Shown here one piece after another: positions 11,806 to 23,245 of a DNA stretch of 64,000 bases. The translations under genes were made by a program, and so were the position numbers. The stretch is taken from NCBI GenBank assembly GCA_039090855.1, contig CM076990.1:200885232-200949231 (forward strand), written 5' to 3'. Source of the DNA: Macrothele yani. Its lineage: Eukaryota; Arthropoda; Arachnida; Araneae; Macrothelidae. Under the pieces are notes generated by a model that was not told the DNA's origin, searched no databases, and saw nothing but the letters and a program-made list of their open reading frames with translations. Numbering within the stretch: the stretch's first letter is position 1; every line of letters starts with the position of its first letter.

Positions 11806-12585
11806 AACAAGAATGATCGTGGTTGCTCGAAGCATTGCTAAGAGCATTAGCAAAACGTGGAATCATCATGGGTGCTAAGAGCATTAGCAATACGAGGAAT
11901 GATCGTGGGTGCTCGAAGCATTGCTAAGAGCATTAGCAAAACGTGGAATGATCGTGGGTGCTCGAAGCATTGCTAAGAGCATTAGCAAAACGTGGAATGA
12001 TCGTGGGTGCTCGAAGCATTGGTGCGAGCATTACCAAAACGTGGAATGATCGTGGGTGCTCAAAGCATTAGTGCGAGCATTAGCAAAACGTGGAGTGATC
12101 GTGGGTGCTCGAAGCATTACTGCGAGCATTAGCAAAACGTGGAATGATCGTGGGTGCTCAAAGCATTAGTGCGAGAATTAGCAAAACGTGGAATGATCGT
12201 GGGTGCTCGAAGCGATAGTGCGAGCATTAGCAAAACGTGGAATGATCGTGGGTGCTCGAAGCATTACTGCGAGCATTACCAAAACGCGGGATGATCGTGG
12301 GTGCTCGAAACATTGGTGGGAGCATTAGCAAAACGTTGAATGATCGTGGGTTCTCGAAACATTGGTGGGAGCATTAGCAAAACGTGGAATGATTGTGGGT
12401 GCTCAAAGCATTGGTGCGAGCATTAGCAAAACGTTGAATGATCGTGGGTTCTCGAAACATTGGTGGGAGCATTAGCAAAACGTGGAATGATTGTGGGTGC
12501 TCAAAGCATTGGTGCGAGCATTAGCAAAACGTTGAATGATAGTAGGTGCTCGAAGCAGTGGTGCGAGCATTAGCAAAACGAGCAT
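11806..12585. repeat. Minisatellite, 49-bp unit, about 16 copies
   Basis: The unit reads approximately AATGATCGTGGGTGCTCGAA, then a GCATTGGTGCGAGCATTAGC-like part, then AAAACGTGG. Variants are grouped: GCTAAGAGCATT units lie at the left, GTGCGAGCATT units in the middle, and alternating GTTGAATG/TTCTCGAAACATT units at the right. This suggests expansion by unequal exchange with higher-order pairs. Inside the unit, GAAGCATTG..GAGCATTAGC holds repeated GCATT. Confidence 0.93.
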
Positions 12586-12599
12586 TTGTGATGTTCGGG

Positions 12600-13492
12600 A
12601 GCAGCAGTTGTTAAAGTTTAAAGAGAGTGAACCACAATAAAAAAATCGGGTCTGTGCGCAAAGCGTGTGACGTCAACGGCTACTGGACGCTCGACCTGAG
12701 TGGAGAGTAGGCAGACTTGCTGAGTCCAATGGACAGGGAACACTTCGTCAGGTTAATCTGAATCAGGGACCAGGTCCGAAGGCCTCTCAACGTACAATAC
12801 GCCGCACATTACATCGTATGGGCTAAAGAATCGCACGGCCCATCCGTAAGCCATTGCTATCTGCAGCGAACAAGAAGAAGCGCCTCCAGTTCGCTCAGAA
12901 ACATAATAATTGGACAGTAAATATGAGAAAAAAGAGTTATGTGGTCAGACGAATTTTTTTAACTGCACTATATAGATAGAAGGGTAAGAACATGAAGACA
13001 GCACCACGAAAGCATGGACCCATCTTGCATCGTCGCTATTCTTCAAGCTGGCGGAGGCAACATTATGGTCTGGGGCATGGTTTCGTGGGATCCTTTGATT
13101 CGTGTGGAGCAACGGCTGACCTCCCAAAGGTATTTAAACATCGTTACCGACCAAGTCCACTTAGTTCTGTGGAGATGGATACTTCCAGCAGGACAGTGCT
13201 CCATGTCATTGTGTTCACACTTTTCTCGAATGGTTTGAGGAGTATCACGGAGATTTTTCTTAGCTACATTGGCCTCCTTAATCACCGGAGGATCTCAATA
13301 CAATGGAACATTTGGGGGATGTAGTCGAAAAGGGCATCAGAGAGCTGGACGGTGCAATTGATCGCATTTGGGCTAATAATATAACCCAAGCCACTAACCG
13401 ACATTTAATAGAGTCCGTAACAAAACGAATTCGAGCAGTATAACAACTTACTTACCAGGTGGTCATAATACATAATTTGGCCACTTTGTGTA
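12600..13492 (+). mobile_element. Tc1-like transposon relic
   Basis: Plus-strand transposase in several frames. It shows CGCACATTACATCGTATGGG followed by a KKKRLQFAQKHNNW-like linker near 12860-12915, ATGTGGTCAGACGAA (the MWSDE block, first catalytic Asp) at 12939, GGNIMVWGMVSWDPL near 13050-13100, and the C-terminal part to about 13440. The 3' end near 13450-13490 (CCAGGTGGTCATAATACATA, GGCCACTTTGTGTA) looks like a Tc1 terminal repeat. The matching left end was not found; the minisatellite abuts there. Confidence 0.75.
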
Positions 13493-13493
13493 G

Positions 13494-13570
13494 ATAGCCC
13501 ATTGAGTTAATCACAGTAGTCGTTAAACCCTCAAACATTATAAATAAATAAACAAATAAATAAATAAATA
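13494..13570 (+). mobile_element. SINE family A, 3' tail fragment
   Basis: AGCCCATTGAGTTAATCACAG then GTCGTTAAACCCTC matches the last part of the SINE body, followed by an AAATAAAT-type tail. Confidence 0.75.
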
Positions 13571-14117
13571 GATTTTCTTGGGAATAATGAGAAAAGAATG
13601 GCTGGTACTATTTTTTGTGAAAGTTCTTTTTATCTAGTTATTTTCGCAACGCGTTTTTTCATGGGAAGATTTCCGTATAGAAAGGAAATGTAACTTGTAC
13701 ATGAATGGCATGATACACGCTATGTTTATCAGGTTCAAAACCACACTTCTTGTTGCATTAATGTATTTCTATTTAAACGATGCGAATGTTTTCCCATGAG
13801 GTGGAAAAGGAACTTTTTTTTTTTTTTTTTGGATGCTGGAAAATGCAAATCCAGTTCTTATAATCTTGATTTAGATCAGTGTACATAATTTTTTTTTTAA
13901 TTATCTGATAAGCGGAAGTTTGAGCCAATAACAGGATTTTTGTATGAAATATATGTAAACTTTCAACTTGAGCTCCTACTAAGTTCCTCTGACAAAAATC
14001 ATTGTCGAAGAGGTACAATATACAATATACAGAGCCACTGTCTATTAACCACAGTGTTTATTCATACCAAAAAGATGAACATGCTCGAGCAGACTTTTAT
14101 TGGCGGATTATAAGAAC
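13571..14117. other. Non-coding, AT-rich, nothing recognised
   Basis: Contains T homopolymers near 13814 and 13890. No gene or shared repeat seen. Confidence 0.5.
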
Positions 14118-15443
14118 CAGGGCTTAATTTGTTATTCAACAAGTTAGTAAAACCATGCAATGCATTGATTATGATAAGCTTTCCAACATACCAGGATAAT
14201 GGCTGTGGCATAAATCTCGCTCCTGTGCCCTGACCTTTGACCATATTTCAATGATATTAAACAGAACCGGTTCAGTACATCTCCGGAACAACATGATGCA
14301 GTTTTGTCGCAATCGAATCGTTTTTTACGCTTTCCAACCGTAGGTTAAAGAAGCGTATATGCTACAGCTTTGTCCGTCTGTCTGTCTGTCCGTCCGCACG
14401 ATAACTCACGTAAAAATGGTTCGATTTCGATGAAATTTTAGTATGTGGTAGGGGACCACCTGGGGACGCACCTTTTGAAAATGAGCGAAATGGGGGTCAA
14501 AGGGCAGGACATAGGAGCGGGCCCATTCCATTGCATTTATGCATCATAACTTGCGTAAAAATGATTCGATTTCGATTAAAGTTTAGTATGTAGTAAGGGA
14601 CCACCTGGGGACGCACCCTATTGAAAATGGGCGAAATGGGGTCAAAGGTAAGGATACAGGAGCGGGATCCAATCCATTGCCCTTATGCGTCATAACTTGC
14701 GTAAAAATGATTCGATTTCGATTAAAGTGTAGTATGTACAATAGTATGGGAGCACCTGGGAACGCACCTTATTAAAAATGGGCGAAATGGGGTCAAAGGT
14801 CAGGACATGGGAGCGGGATTCATTCCATGGCCTTTATGTGTCATAACCTGCGTAAAAATGGTTCGATTTCGATTAAAGTTTAGTATGTGGTAGGGGACCG
14901 CCTGAGGACGCACCCTATTGAAAATGGGTGATATGGGGTTAAAGGTAAGGACATAGGAGCGGGATTCATTCCATTGCTCTTATGAGTCATAACTTACGTA
15001 AAAATGCTTCGATTGCGACAAAACTTTAGTATGTTGTTCCGGAGGTATACTAAACCAATTCTGTTTTATATGATCGAAATGGGGTGAAAGGTCAGGGCAC
15101 ATAAGCGAGATTTATTCCACAGCCATTATCCTCATAACTTGAGTAATGATTTCTGTTATGTTGGAAAGAGTATCATAATTAATGCATTGCAAGATTTTAC
15201 TAACTTGTTATGACGCATAAAGGCGATGAAATGGATTCCCTCCTATATCCTGACATTTGACCCTATTTCGCCCATTTTCAATAGGGTTCCTTCCCAGGTT
15301 GTCCCCCATACCACATACTAAAATTTCATCGAAATCGAACCATTTTTACGCGAGTTATCGTGCTGACGGACAGACAGACAGAGAAACGGACAAAGCTGGA
15401 GCATATATGCTTCTTCAACCTACGGTTGGAAAGCGTAAAAAAG
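14118..15443. mobile_element. Fold-back-like element with internal tandem repeats, copy 1
   Basis: The core (14326-15210) starts with TTTTACGCTTTCCAACCGTA. It has about five tandem units of roughly 148 bp, each beginning near GCGTAAAAATGRTTCGATTTC and containing GACCACCTGGGGACGCACC and GAAATGGGGTCAAAGG, and ends near TATGTTGGAAAG. The end of the core recurs inverted on the left (14118-14325) and its start recurs inverted on the right (15216-15443). The stretch can therefore fold on itself at two scales. No transposase frame is present. CCGTCTGTCTGTCCGTC near 14373 and its inverse near 15365 are strong markers. Mechanism unknown. Confidence 0.8.
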
Positions 15444-15490
15444 CACTCACCCGTAGCGAAAAACAGTAGATATTCCCGTAAAAGATATTT

Positions 15491-15707
15491 TTTTTTTTGA
15501 TTGGAGGTTTAACGAGCACCGTGAGCAACTCAATGGGCTATAAGCAGTCGCCCGTCCCTAATTTAGGGTCACTGGTTCCAGGGAAGGGAGAGAGCCAGCG
15601 CCGTAAGACAAACACAACATCCATGCCTGACCGGGATTCGAACCCGGACCCCTTTGGACGAACGATCAGAGGCCAACGCCTTAGACCACTGCGCCACCGG
15701 GGCGGCT
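15491..15707 (-). mobile_element. SINE family A
   Basis: Complete, in reverse: T-rich tail at 15491, body, then the B box (GGTTCGAATCC inverted near 15635) and head ending GGGGCGGC. Near-identical flanks AAAGATATTT (15481-15490) and AAAGGTATTT (15708-15717) are the target-site duplication. Confidence 0.92.
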
Positions 15708-15717
15708 AAAAGGTATT

Positions 15718-18347
15718 TACAGGTGTACTACAAAAACTCTGTTGTGTCCGTTACACACGCACCCACACAAAACTCTCGCGCACAGAAACATAGGCTCTGC
15801 TCTAAGAAAAGATCTATACCGGAGTACTACAAGAAGCAAGTTATGTAGCTCACGAATATCCGTAATTAAAAAAGCAAGACTCACCTCTGTAGTAAAGGAC
15901 ATTTGCCTGTGATCTATATACAAGGATATATACAAGCATGGGTGTCCACAGCTTTGTTTTCAAGAGGGATCAATAGAAATTTCAAACATACACAAACACC
16001 ACAACCAAATTTCCATTGTGCCTTCTTGTTACCTAACCATTTTTTCCTCATACAAAACATATAAATTTAAGTGAAAATCAGAAGACCCCAAACCTTCATA
16101 GAGATGGATAAATGAAATTAGACAGCTTGTTGAGACAATAAGGAAAATTTCTCTGTCGTGTCTGAGATTTGCGCCTTTTTGCTACTTGTGACCTACGCGC
16201 CTCGAAACAGTGATAACTCAAACTGTCATCGAGAAGAAAAAATTCTGGAAACATTTCAGATCTTTGCCCAGAAGTGAATGGCTGCTGAAGAGGATGACAT
16301 CTTATATTTCATTCCTTTGCCTTTTATGCTTCTCAATACTGTACGTACTTGCGCTGTTGTCTAGCATCCAATAGAAATATTTAATGTTATTACTTTCTGC
16401 TGTAAATTCACGTTTTCCCCACTCACCGTAAAAATTAGCAATAAGGAGGAGTACCACCGCAAACATATTTTTAGTACCTTCCATAAACAAACCTACATAG
16501 TCAAATTTCGAAGGGATGACAGGTGACCACATTCTGTCCCTCCATATGAGAGTGCTCATGTACACAAATCCATATCATGCCATAATAAAAGTTATTTACC
16601 GGAGTTTCACAAAAACTACACTTGTCTGTCTGACGTATGAAAGATAAAAGTAGCAAGTGCTCTGATAAACATTTACCTACATGTGCAAGAAGGAAACAGT
16701 TAAGACTGATTCATACTAAATATGCAGTATTCTCCTTTCTCGTTCAGTAAAAAATCTTTGTTAGAGGATATCCAGCCTTTCCTTTATAGACTTCAGTAAG
16801 AGAGAAAGGATGGGGGTGAAGGGGGGCAGCTAACAAATAATTTTTACCATCATGATATCAGAAGCAGAATGTTTTCTGTAATCACACACTCACCGAAAAA
16901 CAAACATCACTCAAGTGAAAACCTGTACTCAGTGGTGTATCGGAAAATCTCGGGGCCCCCGGCAAAAAATATTTTCGAGGCCCTTTTGCGAAAGTTTATT
17001 AATTTTCCGTTACTGAAAATTTTAACTTCCATATTATTAACTAGGCTTTACGGACGTTTAAAATTAAATTCTTTAGAACCTGAAAGTAGTTTTCGTAATA
17101 CCAAAATTATTACATTTTATTGCGTGAAACAAAAATGTGTACATTGTATTTGTAATTAAAATGATTGCCCTAGTTTTATACTGATATAAAAATAGTTTAT
17201 ACTGTACTACAAAACACTTACGCCAAAATTAATCAAATCATTCAAAATTTATTCTTTTAGAGTACTAAGGCCAGTCTCTTTGAAATGCCTCAATATCACA
17301 CATACAAAACATATAACTGCCGTGTGATAGTGCTGAATGACCTTTTCTGGTTTACACGAAAATTCGGAACATAAGTGAGCAAATAGTAAAGAAACAATTA
17401 AAATTGTAGAAAAAAAACCTCAAAAATAATTATTATTTACTCTTAAATATAAAACATACACTTCATATAATGAACCAATGTTTTGCACATAAGAGAAAAT
17501 TTTCGCTCGACTTTTACAAAAAAAAAAAAAAAAAAGAAAAACAACCCACAGGTCTCTGCTCCTTCGTTCCCGCGAAGAACATCTTTTAGTTCATTATATC
17601 CTGAAGGATGCGTAGTTATGTGCAAACAACAAGAATACATAACATCTTCTATCCTTTGGTATAAAAATGCCACTCATTGAATTGATATTTCTTTCACATT
17701 CTCTTCTTAATAAATATGCATGCATAGGAACTATTGCTATGACTGTGAAAACGGACCTCAATTCCTCCGAAATATCTGCTTCCTCTTCATTCAGTTTTTA
17801 TGAACTAAAGCAAAGAAAATGATTTTTAAATATTTTACTTATTTACTAAATAAAACAAATAAAATTGCTTTTCCGTTTAATACTTCATTCAAAGCTGCCT
17901 AAATTCCTGGCTATTTCTTTAACCAGTTGCATATGAAGTTATGACTAGAGGTCATAACAGGGAGCCCACCGCAATGCAGAGGTTGCGGGGGCTATCAGTA
18001 TGCCCCTGCTTGTACTATTTCTGTAAATCCTCCTTGTGATGAGCGGACGTGTAATTTTGCTGGCAAATATAGGCGGGCAGTGGAATTAGTGGACAGAAAA
18101 AGGGGTTGAAGTATCACAGAGTTGAAGAGAATGTTAACGAAGCAGTCTTATTTGATTTTCCCATTCAAGTCTACTGATCGGTGGAGAAAGTGATATCAAT
18201 AAAGATACAAAACGTTTTTGTTAATACCACTTTACTACTTAAATTTTTTATATTGAATGTAATTTAGCAAAAACGTAGTTAGTAATTTTTTTTTTGGCCC
18301 TTTGTATCTGTTTCTAAACAAAAACATAAAGAATGTTATATCATTTC
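15718..18347. other. Non-coding, nothing named
   Basis: AT-rich. A run of A near 17519-17535 and a CCCCGGC-rich patch at 16950-16990 (GTGGTGTATCGGAAAATCTC) may be transposon remnants. I examined a 31-base stretch near 15888-15920 with splice-like flanks and could not support it as an exon. Confidence 0.45.
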
Positions 18348-19262
18348 ATTTTTTACGCTTTCCAACCGTAGGTTGAAGAAGCGTATATGCTCCAGCTTTC
18401 TCCGTCTGTCTGTCCGCATGATAACTCGCGTAAAAATGGTTCGATTTCGATGAAATTTTAGTATGTGGTAGGGGACAACCTGGGGAAGAACCCTATTGAA
18501 AATGGGCAAAATGGGGTCAAAGGTCAGAACATAGGAGCGGGATCCATTCCATCACCCTTATGCGTCATAACTTACGTGAAAATGCTTCGATTGCGACAAA
18601 ACTTTATCATGTTGTTCCGGAGGTATACTGAACCGGTCTTGTCGAAATGGGGTCAAAGGTCAGGGCACAGGAGGGAGATTTATTTCACAGCCATTATCCT
18701 CATAACTTGACTAAAAGTGCTTCTATTGCGACAAAACTTTAGTATGTTGTTCCGAAGGTATAATCAAATGATCATATGTAGAGGATTTTATTTTAGGAAG
18801 GAAGTGTCTGACCTTAGGTTTTAAACAACTCTTAGAAATAGGAAGCTAGGAGATTTGGGCGAGAGTGCCCGATAGGAAAGTGAGAGGGAAGCGAGGTAGA
18901 AAGGGGGAGGAAGACGCCCTTATTTATTACGGGGGCCAGTACCCGGGGTCCGACGGCTTAACGTGCTCATCCGACACTATATTTAGTGGATCGAGCGTTC
19001 GTACCTGCCTGGGGTCGAACCTGAGGTCTTTTTCGTGGTAGTCACGAACGTTGCCCACAAGGCCACCCGCGGCTCATTCCGGAGGTATACTGAACCAATT
19101 CTGTTCAATATCATCGAAATGGAGTCAAAGATCAGGGCACAGGAGCGAGATATATTACACAGTCATTATGTTCATAACTTGAGTAATAACTTAAGTAATG
19201 ATTTCTGGTATGTTGGAAAGCTTGTCATAATCAATGTATTGCCTGAGTTTACTAACTTGCTT
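18348..19262. mobile_element. Fold-back-like element, copy 2, split by a SINE
   Basis: Same start (TTTTTTACGCTTTCCAACCG), same CCGTCTGTCTGTCCGC tract and two to three of the roughly 148-bp units up to 18762. It resumes at 19077 with CCGGAGGTATACTGAACCAATT and ends with TATGTTGGAAAGCTTGTCAT near 19230. It lacks the inverted flanks of copy 1, so it probably shows the simple form of the element. Confidence 0.8.
18763..19076 (-). mobile_element. tRNA-derived SINE, family B
   Basis: In reverse orientation: the head near 19076 has an A box (GGTGGCCTTGTGGGCAACG on the minus strand) and a B box (GGTTCGACCCC). The body contains GATCGAGCG and GACGCCCTTATTTATTAC, and the distal end is CATATGATCATTTGAT. 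Target-site duplications TTCCGAAGGTATA (18750-18762) and TTCCGGAGGTATA (19077-19089) flank it. The body is unrelated to family A. Confidence 0.87.
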
Positions 19263-20994
19263 GTTTTTGTTTTTGAATGTACAAATCGTACAACATAGTT
19301 ATTTGTTCTTCGTGACTTAAATCGGGAGTAATCTAATATTATTGCGTAGTATTTGCATGATTTTAATGATTTACAATTGAGTCATGACCAATCCATAATA
19401 TAAAACTTTTGAACCAATTATTTCGTATCTTTCTATACTACTTGACAGATGATATCATTTGTTGTAATTATTAGCATGGTTTCTGCACCGTCGGTTGGCG
19501 CGTCCCTAATCGGCGACATCTATCTTAATCGACATCTTATCCGTTGAGTCCACGATTTTCCGCTGTCCGCAAAATCCACGTCCGCTCAGTCCACGCCGCC
19601 AATCAAGATAAAATTCACACAACTAAGGAGGGCTTTTTAAAATCCCATTCGTAAGGAAAGTTTTGCAGGCGCCAAATAACAAATAACGAGCAGCAATGGT
19701 TAGCTGAAAACAATGTTTTTGATGAAATCTCATTAAAACGCATAGGTAGATATGGCCACTCATCAGTAGCAAAGTTGTTTGAGCTATTACATGGCTGACT
19801 TGCTATTTTAAGTGCGTTTTTCCTAATACTGATGGTAAATATTGTTTCCATTCGATAACAAAAATGATTTTTCAGTCTTAGGTCTTGTCTTGTGCCAACG
19901 GCCTGTTTCGGAGAGAGAAAAGCAAACACGCCCAAAAGTACAATTACTCGATTTAGTCAAACACAAGTATTTTTGGTAATTATTTACACGATACTAGTAC
20001 ATCATCTATTCCGGACAATTTGCGGTTTACACTTCTATCTAAGTTTAGAAAGTGATGTCTTTCCAGCAGTACATTAGAGGTATCACTCCACGGAAAATAC
20101 GATTCAATTTAATTCATTTAACACGTTCTAATACACATATTACACAGATAAAACAGCTGGTGTATGACACGTGCTTTCTAAAGCGGTAGAAAAGAATCAG
20201 TTCGTACCTTTAGTCTAACTCATTGTTCAGCGAAGCTTGCCTTTGCACACATCGGGAGCCTTCATTCCGTTGTCATGGGAACGCGATGGTGAGACTCCAA
20301 GCAAATGACTTCTTAAATATTTCTTCATATAGTATTTAATTTTATGAATTCTCTGGGCTTCGTAGGTAGCGATGGAACATACGCCACATATTTACAGGTT
20401 CCATTAACGAAATTTCGAGCACGTATTAAAGAATATTCACTTTCTATATATGTCAGACATACTACAAAACACAGTAATCACAATAAGGAAGCGCCAAATA
20501 TACACGTGACAACAATTATAGTGGAAAAGTATCAAACACAGACTCAAGAATAATGAGTTTGAAGCAGTATCAAGTACACACCCAAGAACACTCATTTAAA
20601 AACATGTGCAATATCAAGAGTGATCACGTTTAGAAAGTGTCCAACATACAAACTCTAACATATCGACGAAATTTCTTTATTACTTTAATAATAAACACAT
20701 TATTATTTAAGCCTGTCATTATAAATTCAACAATCAACCTGATAACAATCGCATAAGAAACGTACCAAACACCTTCAGGTGCAATTATATTAAATAAATT
20801 TCAAATAAAGACTCAAAAATAAACAATTATTTAGTTTAACAAACTAAATAATCGTTAGAATGGCAAAAAACACAGGCTGAAGAGAAATTACGTAAGCAAA
20901 GAATGGGATTATGACATACTTTTCGCAAATCACAAGAATAATCACATGGCAGCAGTGCCAAAGACGTAATAGGAAAAAATCAAAGGTAACTTAC
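19263..20994. other. Presumed downstream intron, nothing recognised
   Basis: The minus strand here should be the next Serrate intron. Open frames such as 19935-19615 have no motif I recognise. No EGF-type cysteine spacing was found. Confidence 0.45.
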
Positions 20995-21055
20995 ATGCAT
21001 TCTCCAGGAGCATTACAGTAACCATGTTCTGGATGACACCCAGGTTTGCAAACAG
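20995..21055 (-). CDS. Ser: Serrate/Jagged-type Notch ligand, exon with first half of EGF repeat 1
   Basis: A 61-bp internal exon, too short for ordinary ORF finding. On the minus strand it reads VCKPGCHPEHGYCNAPGEC, the opening of EGF-like repeat 1 that follows the DSL domain in Serrate and Jagged. The acceptor is ATTTTAG before 21055 and the donor is ATGCAT/GTAAGT after 20995. The entry phase (two bases, CT) fits exactly the single G left by the DSL exon at 45577. From memory, human JAG1 also has a 61-bp exon at this place after a DSL exon of about 255 bp, which would make this an old exon structure. The next exon should carry the rest of EGF1 (a GWxG motif) and EGF2, but I could not find it between 1 and 20994, so the following intron is probably more than 20 kb. 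Confidence 0.9.
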
Positions 21056-21206
21056 CTAAAATGGAATAAATAAATGATTTTTTTAAATGCAAATTTCAAG
21101 CACTAAAGAAGCAAACTGAACTGTTAACAGAGAGGTAAATCTAATAAAAACAGAAATGCTGTGAATTCGTCATTGTAAGTGTGGTCTTGCATCTGAAAGT
21201 ATTAGG

Positions 21207-21420
21207 CCGCCCCAGTGGCGCACTTGGCTAAACACTGGCTTCTAACTATTCGTCCGAGATGGGTCCGGGTTCGAATCCCGTGAGGCATATAGATGTTGTG
21301 TTTGTCATACGGCACTGTCTCTCTTCCTTCCCTTGAACTAGTGGCCCTAAATAATGGATGAGCGACTGATTTTAGACCAATGAGTTGCTCACGGTGGTCA
21401 TTAAAGCTCCAAACCCAAAC
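21207..21420 (+). mobile_element. SINE family A, somewhat diverged
   Basis: Head CCGCCCCAGTGGCGCACTTGG, B box GGTTCGAATCC near 21270, and the full body to AAAGCTCCAAACCC. It lies in the Serrate intron, 150 bp upstream of the EGF1 exon and antisense to the gene. Confidence 0.9.
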
Positions 21421-22260
21421 AGGAAATCATCTTAAAAAGGGCATACATACTATAAAAAAGCGCAAATAGGGCTTCAGAAAGGTTGTCACTAGACTTGCAA
21501 CTCTTGTAGCAAGTTGGCAATTTGTACTGACAAAGCAGAGCTGTGATAGAGAGAAAGTACACAGCAAAGGTGAAATATATTACTTTTGATACACGTACTG
21601 AATGAATAGCAAACTGTATAATCTTTATATTTCTCTGAAGAACGAACTGTATGAAGAATTTTCTCATTCTATAAAAGTTTCGGTTTTCGGTGGAACTCAA
21701 AACAAATATAGTAAAAATTAGTTTTTGTAATAAGCATGTTGTCAGGCGGGTATAACGGAAACCATTTTTAAACGCGGTTTTTATTACAAACGTAACATGA
21801 TTTTGATAAATTTAAATTTTGAGGGCATTTGAGAACAAAAATCAAAATTCGAGGATAATTTGCGTCCCCAAAGACATGAAATGTATTTTGTGGGTAGTAT
21901 ACAAAATTCGAAGACTCTCCTCAAACATTTGGGATCTCTGGTCAGTATACTCATAACGATCTTTTTGTGTTTGTAAATCATTATTTTCTGTTACGATGTT
22001 TCTCATAGGCTACCAGTGGCATTGCTTACCGTTAATTTCGACATTCTGACTGTTTCTCCTATATTATACATACTGTGTAAATATGTCAGGTTTTTTTTTT
22101 ACTGTATTTCTGTATCATCGGCTGATTGTGCATAGTGTAATTTTGGTTCTTGGCGTTCTCTGTGTGTATTGTACATTCTGTATCCAGTAGCAACTTATCT
22201 GTTGACCTTAGTATAATGTAATGTTGTGTCCTTCATATTGTACAAAGTATCTTTTACTAA
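21421..22260. other. Intronic, nothing recognised
   Basis: AT-rich; short frames only and no shared repeats noticed. Confidence 0.45.
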
Positions 22261-22261
22261 C

Positions 22262-22500
22262 TTAGCGTAGCCGAGAAAACAACTGACATAGCCGAGCTTT
22301 CGCTCATCAAAATGATGAGCGTAGCCGAGAAAACATCTGACATAGCCGAGCTTTCGCTCACCAAAATGATGAGCGCAGCCGAGAAAACAACTGACATAGC
22401 CGAGCTTTCGCTCACCAAAATGATGAGCGCAGCCGAGAAAACAACTGACATAGCCGAGCTTTTGCTTACCATTTTAGTGAGCGAAAGATCGGCTATGTCA
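22262..22500. repeat. Tandem repeat, 54-bp unit, about 4 copies, ending in an inverted half unit
   Basis: The unit contains GTAGCCGAGAAAACAACTGA, CATAGCCGAGCTTTCGCTCA and CCAAAATGATGAGC. As 54 is divisible by three, both strands read as 18-residue repeats, but no start context or family supports a protein. Near 22470-22500 part of the unit returns inverted (AGTGAGCGAAAGATCGGCTATGTCAG split over the boundary), so the array closes in a hairpin. Confidence 0.85.
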
Positions 22501-22632
22501 GTTTGTTTTACACCAATAAAATCAACGGATATTATACCAAAGTTTATTGTCTTCTATTACTCAGTACATAATGTACTTCATTTTGTATTTACTACCCTTG
22601 GACTAGTGGGGTTATGACTGTTTCTCGTGGAT

Positions 22633-22678
22633 TTTTTGAGTCACTTGCTCCTCTCTAGTGGAACAAGTGACTCAAAAA
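22633..22678. repeat. Perfect hairpin, 15-bp stem
   Basis: TTTTTGAGTCACTTG and CAAGTGACTCAAAAA are exact inverse complements around a 16-base loop. Each stem half contains TGAGTCA, an AP-1-like heptamer. Confidence 0.8.
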
Positions 22679-23026
22679 CATCTGGGTCATAAAATTGCAC
22701 TTATGGCTTAAGGAATGGAGGATGACCCACAGATCCACACGTATGGCTTGGGCTATGGAGCAGAGAATAGTGTATTAAAAGCGAGCTCTTTGCACCATTG
22801 ATAGCCCAACAACTATATTAATATTACTGTCTGGAGAGCGCAGAGTTTTCTGCGCACCATTTGGTCCAGGCACATTGGCCGGTTAAAGGGTTAAATCAAG
22901 ACTTCCCGTTACAACGAAAAGTGAAGCTATCCGGATTCAACTTAAAGTAATTCCTTAAGTAATAAGTGCAGTTTTAGAGCAAAACCAAGTTACTACGGCA
23001 AGTTTAAGCCTTTAGTTAGACAAGAG

Positions 23027-23245
23027 AAGGCCATCTATGTAGAAAATACAAGACCAAGGCATTAGACAGATGTTCTCTCTTTTAGTGACGTCACACAGAA
23101 TCTAAGGCTTTCAATTGGTTTGCTGTCGTGTGTGTGACGTCAAATACGATACTGACGTATCAGTCCTTGTAAAATGAGAGTGACGTCACAAATGAAGAGA
23201 ACTCATCTCTCTAATGTCGTGGCCTTGCGTTTTCTAGACGGCCTT
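23027..23245. mobile_element. MITE with long inverted ends and TGACGTCA sites, copy 1
   Basis: The ends are AAGGCCATCTA (23027) and, inverted, AAGGCCGTCTA (23245). The similarity continues inward through AAGGCCACGACATTAGAGAGATG on the inverted right arm and AAGGCATTAGACAGATG on the left. No coding frame. TGACGTCA appears three times (near 23086, 23134 and 23181), with TGACGTATCA at 23153. A second copy lies at 36654. Confidence 0.82.

Noticed and set aside
11806..12585. CRISPR-like array
   Set aside because: Units are 49 bp and directly adjacent with no unique spacers, in a eukaryotic context; it is a minisatellite.
16302..16565. 87-codon minus-strand frame considered as the next Serrate exon
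   Set aside because: It lacks the cysteine spacing of EGF repeats and has no suitable splice sites.
19615..19935. 106-codon minus-strand frame as a host gene
   Set aside because: No domain recognised, no splice sites and no second exon; kept as unsupported.
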